A stretch of DNA of 24,190 nucleotides. Source: Gracilaria gracilis (lineage: Eukaryota; Rhodophyta; Florideophyceae; Gracilariales; Gracilariaceae). This document shows, piece after piece, positions 9,081-19,474 of the stretch. The stretch covers positions 1 through 24,190 of the forward strand of contig JARGSG010000166.1 in the NCBI GenBank assembly GCA_030374805.1, given 5' to 3'. The first letter of the stretch is position 1. Each line of letters starts with the position of its first letter. Made by a program: the position numbers and the translations under genes. The notes under the pieces are model-generated. The model did not search any database. It worked only from the letters and a program-made list of their open reading frames with translations, and was not told the DNA's origin.

Positions 9081-12065
9081 TTACAACTGTGCTTCTTCCA
9101 ATACATCTAGTATTTCGGTCGCCTCCTGTCTCTCTACAGGTGACCAATCTTCCATTCCGAGTAGTACCTTCAGTCTTCCGTACTTCCAGTACTCGTGCCC
9201 AAGTACATCACGTGCCTCCATTGGGTTCGCTGGGAACTCATTGAAGTACCATCGGATACCCATCATTCGGTGCGAAACTTTGCGCAACCGAAGAACGGGT
9301 GGGTATTTTCCATTCGCAGCACACGGGATTTTGCGAACGCGTCTTGCCGAGGCAAGTTTCCACTCCGCATCCCGTATTCTTCCTATTCCTTTTGTACACA
9401 CATTATCAATTTCAGCTCGTAGTGCTGAAATTGAAGGATGTGCATTATACAGCGACAGCTGCCGACATGCCCGGTTCACCTTCAACTGTCGCGATCTGTG
9501 TTCCAATTCAAGGTTCAATGCCGTCTCACGACACGATTGATAATGCCGTAGACGTTTGGAGGCGAGCACAATTCGTCGCAGAGCCGCAGACTCTAAACGA
9601 CAAAGTGCACGCATCATCGGCACCCGATATGTTCCAAACCGAGATGCCATTTTTCCAAGAATCAGTTTGAAGAACGTTGCTTCAAGCTTCACTATCGCCA
9701 TTTCCAAATGAGGCGTGAGCGGTACAAGATGCAACGCATATTCGTAAATCGACCTCACGAATGCGCGGTACAAACTCACACAGCTGCGCGTATCAAATCC
9801 ATTCCGGTGCAGACCAGCACCGGCTAGGCTTCCCAATCGACGTTGAGCATTTTGTACGCGTTCCATGTGCTTGTCGGTTGTTACTCCATTGGTGTTTAGA
9901 GACACCCCCAGATATACTGCACTACGTACCACGCTCAGCTTATCACCAGCAAGTGTGAATATTGCAGACTGATTCTGGTCTGCAGGCAGTTGCAGTACTA
10001 TCGACTTGCCGTTTGCAGTGTTCCACGGCATTTGCATTTCTTTGCCCCAACTACTGCATATGTCTAGCAGTAGTTGCAGCCCGCTATCAGTCTTCGCCAT
10101 CAGAATCACATCGTCGGCAAATGCACTTGCACCTCGATCCGACACATGATATGGCACCTCCTGCACTCGATATAGCATGGAATCAATATACATGTTGAAC
10201 AATGTACAGCTGAATGGGTCACCTTGAGGCACTCCAAGAGTCATTTGTACTTGTTCATCTTTCCAATTTCCATTTATGAAAGCGTTGACTGGTTGCAGCA
10301 GCAAAGTAGTCATTGCCGCATGCTTCGGTTGTAGCCTGGATGCGCACACTTGCGACAATAGTTTTCGGTTAACTTTGTCGTACGCCTTCGTTAGATCCAG
10401 TACTGCCACACGCGAGTGGCCGTTTGTGATGATGTTACTCACCTCCACAATCGACTGTTCTGTTCCATTGTACTTTGAGAACCCATACTGGTACTCATGA
10501 AACTCGATATAGTTCATCACGATCGAGTTTAATGCAGCCGAAATTGCTTTGCGCAAGTGCGACAGAATAGAGATCGGTCGGTAGTTGGATGGTACCGAGA
10601 TGTCGCCTTTCTTGTATATGGGCGATATACGTGTCTGCCGCAACGTTGATGGTAGATATGCCAACTTGCCACACGCTCGCCACAGCTTGAGAAGCGTGGA
10701 AGCGCACAAAGTTGGACTCACCTGTAGCATTTCCGATGCCACGTTATCGCGCCCAATCGATCTTCCCTTCTTTGCATCCTTGATCGATTTTTCCAATGCA
10801 ATCCGGAACGAGTTCGGAACATCAAATGTGACTGCTTTCACCCCCACATTCGCGTGGCTGGTACTCGGCAATAAACTCAGCGTAGTCCTGTGGGTCTAAT
10901 GGATTTCCACGTTCCAGTGCCCGTGCGCTATGCTGAGATCGTAATTTCATCACCGAGTTGATTCGATTCACTGTTTGAGATGCTGTTTCGTCCTCGGCGG
11001 TATCAAGAAATTCGTCCAACAGTTGTCTCTTCTTTGCTCGACAACGACGTTTAATGAATCGGTCAATCACCTTGTACACATTCCACATTTGAATGTTGCT
11101 ACTTCGTTTCCACCGTTTGTAATATATAGATCGCACACGACTCAACTGGTCAAGACTAGAATCCCAGAAGAAGCGATAGCGGTCAGGACGCATTGATACG
11201 GAAGTGATCCAGGGGCTACTGATTGTGTCCACGAGTTGGCAACATGCATCCTCCAGATCCTCTTCTGAGGTTGCGTGGTCAAAACGAGAAGCCACATTAG
11301 GCAAATTGGCTTTGTAATATGTCTGAGCGTCTTCGATTCTGTCCACGCATTTGAGTTGCGCCCTCGAAATCTTCGGTTTTCGAGGTGAGAATTGAGTTGT
11401 CATCCAGTCAATGTCGGCAACAACCATGTTGTGATCCGAGACTGCATCCCACGATCCACTGGTTGTCTGCCACATTTCGAACAGACACTCGCTTCGAGAT
11501 GAAGAAATCCACTACACCTCGAACCATTTGGGGTGCGAAACGTTGGCGTCAACTCGGATGGAGCCCTCAGCAAGAGGTCCCATTTGCGGATCCACGCTCG
11601 GAGGCGGCGACCATGCCTGTTGGTTCGTTGATCCCAGTCGTCATGGCGGGCATTCCAATCCCCAGCCAGTAACGTCGGACCCCGGATCAAAGACTTCAAT
11701 CGCTCCAGGAATCTCTTTATGTCCTCATCTGAAGCGCTCGGACTAAGATATACTCCTATCACATTGAGATCTGGGCGAACTCTCAGTGCCAGGATTTGGT
11801 ATGCTGCGGTGCCGTACTTGCCCACGACCTTCGTACAGAAGCGCTGATGATGGAAAATCGTGATCCCACCTCTCGGCGCACGACTCCTATACTCCGCTTC
11901 CAGCGCCACACTCACATGTGGCAATGCCAACGACACCTCATCGGAGGGACGTTGCCATGTTTCCACAACGCACAGAAAGTCTAAACCTAAAACTTTCCAT
12001 GCACGGTGGACTTCGGCCTCGCTATGTGCGAGACCTCTCACGTTGAAAGTACCAACCCGGATCAC
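9081..12065 (-). pseudogene. LINE ORF2 (APE endonuclease, reverse transcriptase, C-terminal domain), copy 3, three frameshifts
   Basis: This is the only copy covering the whole ORF2, about 995 codons. The N-terminal APE endonuclease is at about 11400-12065. The RT is at about 9930-10800, with LDLTKAYDKVNR, GVPQGDPFSC and AFADDVILM. A thumb-like LGVSLNTNG segment follows, then a basic Arg-rich C-terminus ending EEAQL. I see no RNase H and no C-terminal CCHC. Single-base insertions relative to the other copies lie at 10841-10845 (five C for four), near 11467 and near 11517, giving three pieces (9081-10871, 10822-11475, 11400-12065). The predicted role is target nicking and cDNA synthesis. It overlaps the ORF1 stop as in copies 1 and 2. 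Confidence 0.9.
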
Positions 12066-14239
12066 AACGCCTCACCATTCTGGTGACCGTTATGTGGGAA
12101 TTGGACCGGTTTGCGTCGTAGTCGACGGCACATTAATGCTCACAGAGAACACATTTCGTACCAATCTGTTCGGACGACGCATTTCGTGGTCATAAGTGGG
12201 AGCACCATCGTGGTCCCAATCCGATGACAGACTCTCATTTGGAGTCTGAAGCGGTTCCAATGGGCTTGTTTGGGCCGCTTCCATAGTGATATCTTTCGGA
12301 TCGGCGGTCACTGCTCCTGTACTTGCAGTGATTGCAGTGGTGTGGTGTGCCAATTCTGGGAGTTGTGGCACGTTATTTTCCGTGTTATGAGCATCATTGT
12401 TTGCCCCAGACACCGAAACGACACTTTGTCGAGTGTCGGTGGACAACTCCGACGACTGCGATTGTTGTTCAGTTTCGATGATGTGGGAATCTGCTCAGTG
12501 TTCTGCTCGTCTTCTGGTGCATTGGGCTCTTCAGAGTCAGTTGAAATGCTCATAGGCTGTGGACATTCTGTTGCTCCTGCTTCCTCTGAAACAAAGTGGA
12601 CATTCGTCCGAGGCCCAGTATTGCCGTCTATCGTCCGATTAGTGCGCTGAACCATCGCTGGAACCCTTCTTTCAACGATGGATGCGGTTGACTCTTCGGC
12701 GAAACGTACATGAGTTCTCATTTTCGTATGGGCATCGATCGCCGCTACTGTTGTTTGGGAGTCCTCTGCGAACCTAATATGTGTACGCAATGGTGCAAGG
12801 CGGTCGATCGGATGGGCAGCTCTGGTATGAGTCCCCTTAGGTACCATCGGACTTGCCTTGGAAGAATCACGGTCGACTTTCCCAGGCTGTTTTGCAGTCG
12901 GGTTCATACTTTGGTTCGGTGTACTTGGCTGCTTATTGTGCATCAACTCCTGTGTTACCTTTACTTGGGACGTATACCAATGCTTGGCCCACGCTGACGT
13001 TGTGCGAGTTGCTGCAGTCTGCAAGCGATATAGCGCCTGCTCCAGGTTTTTCTGTCGTCGTTCGGCCTTACTCATCATCTTTCGCGATGACATGGCATTC
13101 GAGGTGGCGGCAAAGTTAGGCATGTGCGTGTACCCGGCTGCACGCATTCCTGCAACCAGTTTGTGAGCAACGTCAGTCGCAGTCACGATTTCCAATATCG
13201 AACGTCCTATGAAGGACAGAGCGATAACGCAACGGCTCGGAAGTCCACTGCGAAGGTGTCTCATGAGAGGGCGGTAGGGGCCGCGCGGTATGCCACGGAA
13301 GTACTGCGCTTCCATTTTCGGGGGCCGAGATTGAGATATCGGCAGTGGTGCATATCCTCCAGACTTGAGGTTGTGAGCCATTTTAGCCATTCGAGTAAGA
13401 AACTGAGGTGGTAACTTGTTCAATGACCGAGGCTGGCCCTCTCTAGCAATCTGCGCCCAAGTCTTTACACCAGTATTTGTCCCAGTCCTTGCTTCAGGGA
13501 CAGTGTTTATCTGCGGTTGTGCTCGTCCAGTGTTGGGCGGAGCCGTGTTAGGTGGCTGTCTGTTAACGGCCGTCTCGACAGATCGTGCTTCAATTTCTAG
13601 AGCACGTTGTGGTACCGTGGCATGGTTGCGAGAGGACTGGAGCTGCTGGGTGAGCCGAGCAACTTGATCCTCTAGTGTCTGGCATCTCCTCAAGATCGAC
13701 TCCCATTGCTGTTTTGGTATCTGTACGACGGCAACAGGTGCGCTAGAGGGTGTGCTGGTGTGGCTGATGGGGTGCTCGGCAACCGGTGAGGGCGTAGGAG
13801 TGGATGCGACTGACACCTGGGAGCTGTTCCTTGGGCTGCTCGGCGCCAGAAATGGTCGAATTATTTCATGGAATCGCGAACCGCCAAAGGAGCGATGGCA
13901 GCCTTTGACGGAGCAGCGCACAGTGGGTCCAAACTTAGAGTTACCATTTAGAGTGAATGAATTCTTAGAATGGCAGTTTGGGCACTTGATGAGCGTTCGA
14001 CACGCTCCAAAGGTGGCCCTCGCCTCGTCCGGGGTGCACACAGGCTGAGGGCCTTTGCGGTCTGGGGTCGGCGAAACTTTCTTCCGAACGGTCTTTGAAA
14101 GACCTGGTCTCCAAGATTCGGATTCAGGTTCGCTATTACCATCAAGTGGGAAGCGAATGCCTTCCATGGTCTCCCCGGCGTCAGCCAAAGGGCTGAAACG
14201 GTTCTCAATGTTAGAGGACGTGGTTTGGTGAAAAGTCAT
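12062..14239 (-). pseudogene. LINE ORF1, copy 3, nearly complete with two late frameshifts
   Basis: It starts at ATG 14239 and is open for about 585 codons, to near 12489. Compared with copy 2, one base is missing there, so the tail continues in another frame (12090-12446). An extra G at 12096-12098 removes the last residues. The full protein would be about 725 residues. In order it has a zinc ribbon (CPNC ... CSVKGCH, residues about 100-135), a Pro/Ser linker, a short coiled coil (LEDQVARLTQQLQ, about residue 190), a conserved core with YFRGIPRGPYRPLMRHL and SFIGRSILEIV (about residues 310-370), a basic segment, and an acidic tail with three H-x-R/H-F repeats. A five-residue stretch present in copy 1 (QRQNQ region) is absent here, bounded by a short CAAC repeat, which suggests slippage. 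Probable role: RNP formation and RNA chaperoning. Confidence 0.88.
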
Positions 14240-15317
14240 TTTTCAATTTTTTTTGAAAATTTTTCTAAAAATTTTTCGTCTTTTTCTTTGGTTTTGATGG
14301 CTCTTATGGCTTCTTGATGCACTTTTCACGTGTTCTGCGACTTTTTTGTGTTTTCAATTTTTTCAATTTTTTTTGCGCTTTTTTTTGGACTTTCTCTCAC
14401 GAAACCTGCTAAACTCTATTTAAACTACTTTTTACTCGTTTTGCACTTGTCCAGGTGCAATCCAAGGTACTCCGGATAGCTCAGCGTCGATATAGTTACT
14501 TTCCAACTTTGATCCAATTTGGTCTCAAATGATTGGATTTATGTGCCCACCGCCGGCGGCTTTGACACGTTGCAAGATACTTGTAACTTTTGGACGTTTT
14601 GCGAAATCGTCGTTTTTGCGGTCGTTGGAGGGGGGTGCCCCAGAAGGGTCAAAAACGGCGATTTGCCGATGAGCTCCGGAGGCTTGTAACTTCTGATCCA
14701 GTTACTTGCCGGAAGCGATCTGTAGCTCGTTTGAAAGATAAAACGCTTCTCTACAGATTCGGGGCGCCTCCGACGAAAATTTGACAGCGTCCACCCGGAT
14801 CGGCGTTGAAATTTTTCAGATGCCTGAAATGAGGTTTTCTGGGGGGTAACCCCACAGCAGTCAACTCTGGACCACTGCCTTCGTGTCAATGGAGCGGGTA
14901 CTACACCCAGAGGGTTTCACAAACCTGAGGCTGGGCGGTGGCAGCCGGGCCGCCTGTGAAAGTCGTAACACAGGGCTTTGGACGCTCCGACACAAGTGCT
15001 CCCACTTGGCCGTCACTGCGTAGCGAACGCGGCCACTCCGGTGCAGTCTTGAGTGCCTCTGTGGACACACAGGTTTCCGCCCCGAAGCTCCGCTTCGACT
15101 TGTACCGCTCTGGCTTCCCCCAATGGGTGCTGGCGTTCGCCAAGTTTCCCCGAGTACTCCTTCGGCTCTCCGGTTGCAACAACCTGGAGATTCCTGATTG
15201 AACAGGGCCTCAGTCCACCGTCCTTTGCAGGAGGGCGCGGCAGGATACTAGTCTCGTACGACTGCGTCCCTGGACCCGCTTGCACTCACGAACTCCCAGA
15301 AGAAAAAAAAGTTGACA
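14240..15317 (-). other. LINE copy 3 5' region with a GC-rich, hairpin-rich distal block
   Basis: The proximal half (14240-14766) matches the copy 1 leader: A-rich near the ORF1 start, then CG-containing repeats. The distal half (about 14860-15317) is seen only here in the window. It is GC-rich with several short strong hairpins, for example CGAAGC-TCC-GCTTCG near 15083-15098 and a nested CTCC / GGTTG-TTG-CAACC / GGAG element near 15165-15190. An open frame of 93 codons (14901-15182, minus) matches no family I recognise. The copia gag resumes at 15318. The block is best read as the distal 5'UTR or promoter of the LINE, but it could be a separate insertion or a captured fragment. Confidence 0.6.
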
Positions 15318-15398
15318 GTACTCCTCACCGCGCTTGCCATGGAAGCGGGGAATCTTCACACCAGAGTTGGTTTCAGTTTCCTTTTCCGAGTCTGACAG
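15318..15398 (-). pseudogene. Copia B gag N-terminus, separated from the rest by LINE copy 3
   Basis: It encodes SDSEKETETNSGVKIPRFHG followed by KRGEEY, then breaks into LINE sequence. The corresponding codon in copia A is ATG (18989-18991); here it is CTG (15396-15398). The remaining gag-pol continues at 8935. KIPRFHGKRGE is the start of the gag region that precedes the capsid-like domain. Confidence 0.85.
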
Positions 15399-15741
15399 TG
15401 TGAAAGACTCGTTCCGAATACACCCAGATCCAGGAAACCAAGTAGAAAACAGGAGAGAGAAACAAAAGTAACTTTTGACAAACAACAAGACAAGCAGTGT
15501 GAGGGACTCAATGCTTATGTTACACAAAGAGGGTAGAGGCTGGAGTGGAGTACTCTCGACACTCAACAGCGAGGGCGCCAGCGGAGACTGTGTAACGAAG
15601 TCTACAACGCTCGTCGGGACGCGTCCCGTACGCGATCACAGGCGGAGTTCGGGTACTCGACGCCTGGATTATACTCACGGGTGAGACAGAACTCAAACCC
15701 GGAAACAAGAAAGAAGAATAAGAAAGAAGCAGCGGGTCCAC
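15399..15741 (-). promoter_or_regulatory. Copia B untranslated leader with two short palindromic stems
   Basis: The leader lies between the LTR and the gag start. It contains a perfect 14-bp palindrome CGGGACGCGTCCCG at 15615-15628 and a CTCAC-GG-GTGAG inverted repeat at 15674-15685. Both recur in copia C and twice in copia A. A TGG (minus strand) just after the LTR end (CCAGTGGACCCGCTG) may be the primer-binding site, but I could not assign a tRNA. The leader is a likely site for genome dimerisation or packaging signals; that role is inference. Confidence 0.6.
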
Positions 15742-16818
15742 TGGCAGGAGTTATCTAGCTCCGGTTACCCTAGAGGTCCGAACCTCTAATCCCTGGTTAC
15801 TCTCTCCAGGTGAGATGCGATATCTTCTTGACGTACCCTGCTCTGCGCACTTCAGAGCGAGGGGCTTTACAATCCGTACGAGATGTCCCAGGGAGGTTAG
15901 TAGCCAAAGATATGCGTTCACCAGTTAGCCCCTGCTAGTCACTTGCGATAAATCAGCGCGGTCCTTCGCGCTCGCTCGCTCGGTCGCCCAATACGCGTAC
16001 CTGTCGCAGATAGGAAAACTTCTTAGAATCCAAATGAAAAGTTAGAAGAGCGTGACGTCTGCGAATAGTCGACGCTCTGGGCCCATAACCTGACGCAACG
16101 AACGCTGGTTAGAGAAGGAAAGGGGAAAGTAGTGAAGAAGATGAGTAAGACAAACAAAGGGGGTAGGTCACCTTCTTCCCCAGTTTAGTGATCGGGCAGC
16201 GATCGCAACCTACAAATACTCTAGCGCACGCCGCCGCCGTTGCAGCCAGCGACATAACTGCACACGTTGTCGAAGTGTACACTTTGACAGCCAAAGCGCG
16301 CGCAAAACACAATACGAATTCAAACAACTAAATCAAATCGTGCCAAATCCAATGCCAACTCCATGATCCATATCTTGCTCTAAAAAACTGACAATTTCGG
16401 TCTGGCACAGCCAACACCCTCGCGCAGCTCAGAATCGCACATTCGCTCCAAAACCCTTCATAGTAGCCTACAATCGCATACATTGCACAACCCCTCACAA
16501 TGGCCTATAATAACAGATACTCCGCTAATGCATAACTGGCCACCACCTACAGGCTGCAGCCAATCACAGCGTACCACTTGTTCCATCTGCCCTTCTCGCT
16601 CCATACAACACGTTCCACTTGTGCAAACCACATTGCATGTGGCCATTTGCAGTAGCCAATCATATTGCAGTATCACGTTCGGTTCGCGGAGACACGCATA
16701 TGCGCTTTTCTCATGAGGGTGCCCAAAACTGCCCATGCTCCCCTGCAACTTTGTATTCCAAGTACTTGGAGCACCTTTGAGGGACTGACAGGCACTCGAA
16801 CACATCCATACATCAACA
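15742..16818 (-). repeat. 5' LTR of copia B
   Basis: It begins on the minus strand with TGTTGATGTATGG at 16818, directly abutting copia A integrase codons, and ends ..CTGCCA at 15742. The length of 1077 bp equals that of the copia C LTR (21615-22691), which it matches closely in inverted orientation. The TG...CA ends fit an LTR. The 3' boundary rests on the CA and the following TGG and is less certain than the 5' end. Internal features include two GATTGGCT (CCAAT-type) motifs, an AAAAGCGCATATGCG element and a near-perfect 22-bp palindrome. Confidence 0.75.
16268..16289. promoter_or_regulatory. 22-bp palindrome in the copia B LTR (one mismatch)
   Basis: The half-site is TGTCGAAGTGT followed by ACACTTTGACA. 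It pairs at 10 of 11 positions; the copia C copy is perfect. It is a candidate dimeric transcription-factor site in the LTR. Confidence 0.5.
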
Positions 16819-18991
16819 TTTAATACGTATGCCGCACACCCAAACACTCGAACATTCTTCAACGAAGGTGTGGAATCAGTTACAAGAAAGTACGGAGTGG
16901 ATCCAGTAGTAGAGTGAGGAACTCTGTTGCGCACATATATAACGTGCTTCAACGCATACGGCCATAAACATTCTGGCAGATTGGCCTGTAGCAACAACGC
17001 TCGAGCAGCTTCATCCATTGTGCGATTAATGCGCTCTGCTATTGCATTATGCTCAGGGGTGTACGGAGGTGAGAACGAGGTTCCTTGGAGACCGTTTGCA
17101 GAGTTCTCCTACAGAGCAATTTACTCTTCCGCATAATCTGAGTGCACTTTGGCAATTTGACCTTCTCCAAGCTGCTGGAGCTTCTGTGCTACAGCCGCAT
17201 ACACTTCTGCAAGTTCACTTCGGTGTACCATAAACCCCACTAATGCATACCTAGAGTGTTCATCAATGAATGCTGACGCGTATTGGAAGTGATCTGGAAA
17301 TGACGGGAGTAAGGGCCCTAGGATATCAGAGTGCACAATGTCTCCGACACCAGTGGCACGATCAAACTTGCCTAAGAACGGAAGTTTGTGGGCCTTTCCA
17401 AGTCGACATGGGCGACAGACCTCCTCCATTTGAGCCAGCTTCGGCACTCCATTGGCATATTTGTGCACAACCTGCAGGGCTCTTGGGTTGATATGCGCAA
17501 GTCGTCGATGCCATAGTTGAGCCAAGTCATTATCGCGGGCAGAAAGGGCATGCTTAGAGTTAACTTTCGTGAGTGGATCCGGTAGAGTGTACAAACCTGA
17601 CCGTTTATCTCTTTGACCACATCCAATAACAAATCCTTCCACATGAGTGAGACGAATATCACGCGCGCGGAAGAAAGACTCGATGCCCTTGTCAGCCATG
17701 CGTCCCACAGACACCAAGTTATATTCGAGATCAGGAACCAAGAGTGTGCGTCTGTGAGACGCAAGTTCGCATTCTCGAACGGTAGTATGACATCACCTCG
17801 TTGTGTGGCAGTCACAGTAGACTTATCAGCCAGCAATATGGTTCGATCGTTAACTTCATGCAACGAACTGGAGACAAACACAGACTTGGAGAAAAAGAAG
17901 TGCGATGTTGCACCACTGTCTGCATATGTGTCCATAACCCTCTCTGCGGGTGGAAGTACGATAGACTTCTCCACGGACATCCCTGCGATTTCAATCTTTG
18001 AGGACTTTCCGGACGACCTTGTCGATGGCTTGGAATTTCCGGGTTTATCCTTGGACCTCACCTTCAACTTGTCAAGAATGCTCTTGGGCAAGTGGTTGTC
18101 AGAGTTGTCAGGGTTAATGTGACATCTATCAACAGTGTGTCCATCACGGTCAGAGAAGGTACAATGGTAACCGTTGCTGGCAGCGGCAGCGTACGCACGC
18201 CCTGAAGACTCGTTGTGGGTGTGACCATCTGAGTTGTTACCGTCCTTATGGGCCAGACTGACAGGGGCGGAAGAGGATTTGAAGCTTCCAGATCCCTTGG
18301 TCTTGCCTTTCTTGCGAGTGCGAGTGGGTCCAGAACTTCCCAAAACCATCTGTTGTGCATTGTACTCGTCAATTAGAGTTGTTGCAACATAATCCCAAGT
18401 AAGATCAGATATATCCTTCGTGCGAAGTGCGGCTTCCGTGGACTCTAATGAGCAGCTGGGGTCAATAGAAGCAAGTAGCATCGGAGCCTTGTGAGATTCC
18501 GGATTAGCAGCGTTCTTGGCCATGCGATCCAACTGCGAGAACAGGGCAGAGAACTGGTCCACGTATTCTGACATGTTCTGACCATTGTATGACATACGGA
18601 ATAGTTGCGTTTGCACTGCGATCCGAGAGACAGTGCGATTGGAGGCGTAGCGTGCATCGAGCAGTTCAAGCATGCGTCGCGGATCATCATCAACATCCAT
18701 TACAACTCGTAGAGGAGAATCACCAAGTGCACAAATAATGATAGCACATGCTTTCTCCCGTTTCACCATGATACGAGAGCTGCTTTGCGAGCTACTTGGA
18801 GCCGTATCTTGGGTAGTAGCAGCTGATGAGGATTGCTCTGAACTCGATACCACAACGTTTCAGACACCTTTGATTCGGCATGCGGCACGAAGGCGATGGC
18901 GTGAAAGGGTATAACCGTCCCCAGGCTTACCATGAAAGCGTGGGATCTTGACACCAGAGTTGGTTTCAGACTCAACTTCCGAGTCCGACAT
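16819..18991 (-). pseudogene. Copia A gag-protease-integrase, degenerate, truncated by copia B LTR
   Basis: The gag start is ATG at 18991 (MSDSEVESETNSGVKIPRFHG). A TGA at 18860-18862 replaces the Trp codon of B and C (KGVW). The capsid-like region follows (SRIAVQTQLFRMSYNGQNMSEYVDQF). The zinc knuckle reads CTFSDRDGHTVDRC, so the second Cys is Ser. Protease: DTYADSGATSHFF. A frameshift near 17750 precedes the integrase. Integrase has HRRLAH...CRPC, HSDILGPL, FIDEHSRY and NAIAERINRT, with TAA (17121-17123) and TAG (17109-17111) before the Glu motif. It ends after VFGCAAYVLN, where the LTR of copia B begins at 16818. It is an older relative of B and C. Confidence 0.88.
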
Positions 18992-19474
18992 GTTCCAAAA
19001 CAGAGTTACCAAACTCCAGTACAAGGGATTTCACGAGTAGAAGTGAAACGAAGGAATCAGAGAAGCGGCGTGAGGGAAACAATTCTTCCTTCACAAAGGA
19101 GGGTAGGGCTGGAGTGGAGTAAGGACTCAACACTAAACAGCGGGGACGCCAGCGGAGACTCTGTAACGAAGTCCGCAACGCTCGTCTGGACCCGTCCAGT
19201 ACGCGATCACAAGCGGAGAGAAACTCGACGCTTGGAGTATACTCACGGGTGAGAGAAAACCAACCCGGAACAGAAAGGGCAGAGTGAAGGATGCAATGCC
19301 GCTTCCCCACAAGCAAGTAAAAGAGGAGCTGGAGTGGATTCAAGCTCAACACGCAACAGCGAGGGCGCCAGCGGAGACTGTGGTGGTCGTCTGCAACGCT
19401 CGTCGGGACGCGTCCCGTACGCGATCACAGGCGGAGTTCGGAGACTCGACGCCTGCAGCAAGCTCACGGGTGAG
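18992..19474 (-). repeat. Copia A leader with a tandem duplication (218-bp period)
   Basis: Two diverged copies of a roughly 155-bp segment lie at about 19098-19253 and 19320-19474, where copia B and C have one. Each keeps the two inverted repeats: CTGGACCCGTCCAG (19186-19199) or CGGGACGCGTCCCG (19404-19417), and CTCACGGGTGAG (19242-19253 and 19463-19474). Similarity to the copia leader stops at about 19475, so no LTR of copia A is recognisable. Confidence 0.75.

Larger units (their letters stand above)
8936..15317 (-). mobile_element. LINE copy 3, near full length, inserted in copia B gag
   Basis: The insertion is defined by comparison with the uninterrupted gag of copia C (23090-23170). 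Copia sequence stops at about 8935 and resumes at about 15318, with roughly 13 target bases missing and no target-site duplication seen. The left edge is a run of 14 T (8936-8949), a poly(A) tail on the minus strand, preceded by a short 3'UTR. The element then reads ORF2 (9081-12065), ORF1 (12062-14239) and about 1.08 kb of 5' sequence. The length of about 6.4 kb suits a full-length two-ORF LINE. Both ORFs carry single-base indels. Confidence 0.88.
16819..19474 (-). mobile_element. Copia A remnant (leader, gag, protease, part of integrase)
   Basis: This older Ty1/copia copy lies on the minus strand. It has lost its 5' LTR (or the LTR is unrecognisable) at about 19475 and its 3' half at 16818, where copia B is integrated in the same orientation. 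Its protein sequence is clearly related to B and C but has more nonsense and frameshift lesions, so it is older. Confidence 0.85.

Noticed and set aside
14901..15182. 93-codon minus-strand ORF in the GC-rich LINE 5' block
   Set aside because: No family is recognised and other frames there are open for similar lengths. The GC-rich composition explains the lack of stops.
17613..18122. 169-codon plus-strand ORF
   Set aside because: It is antisense to copia A gag-protease, which shows the DSG and knuckle motifs on the other strand.
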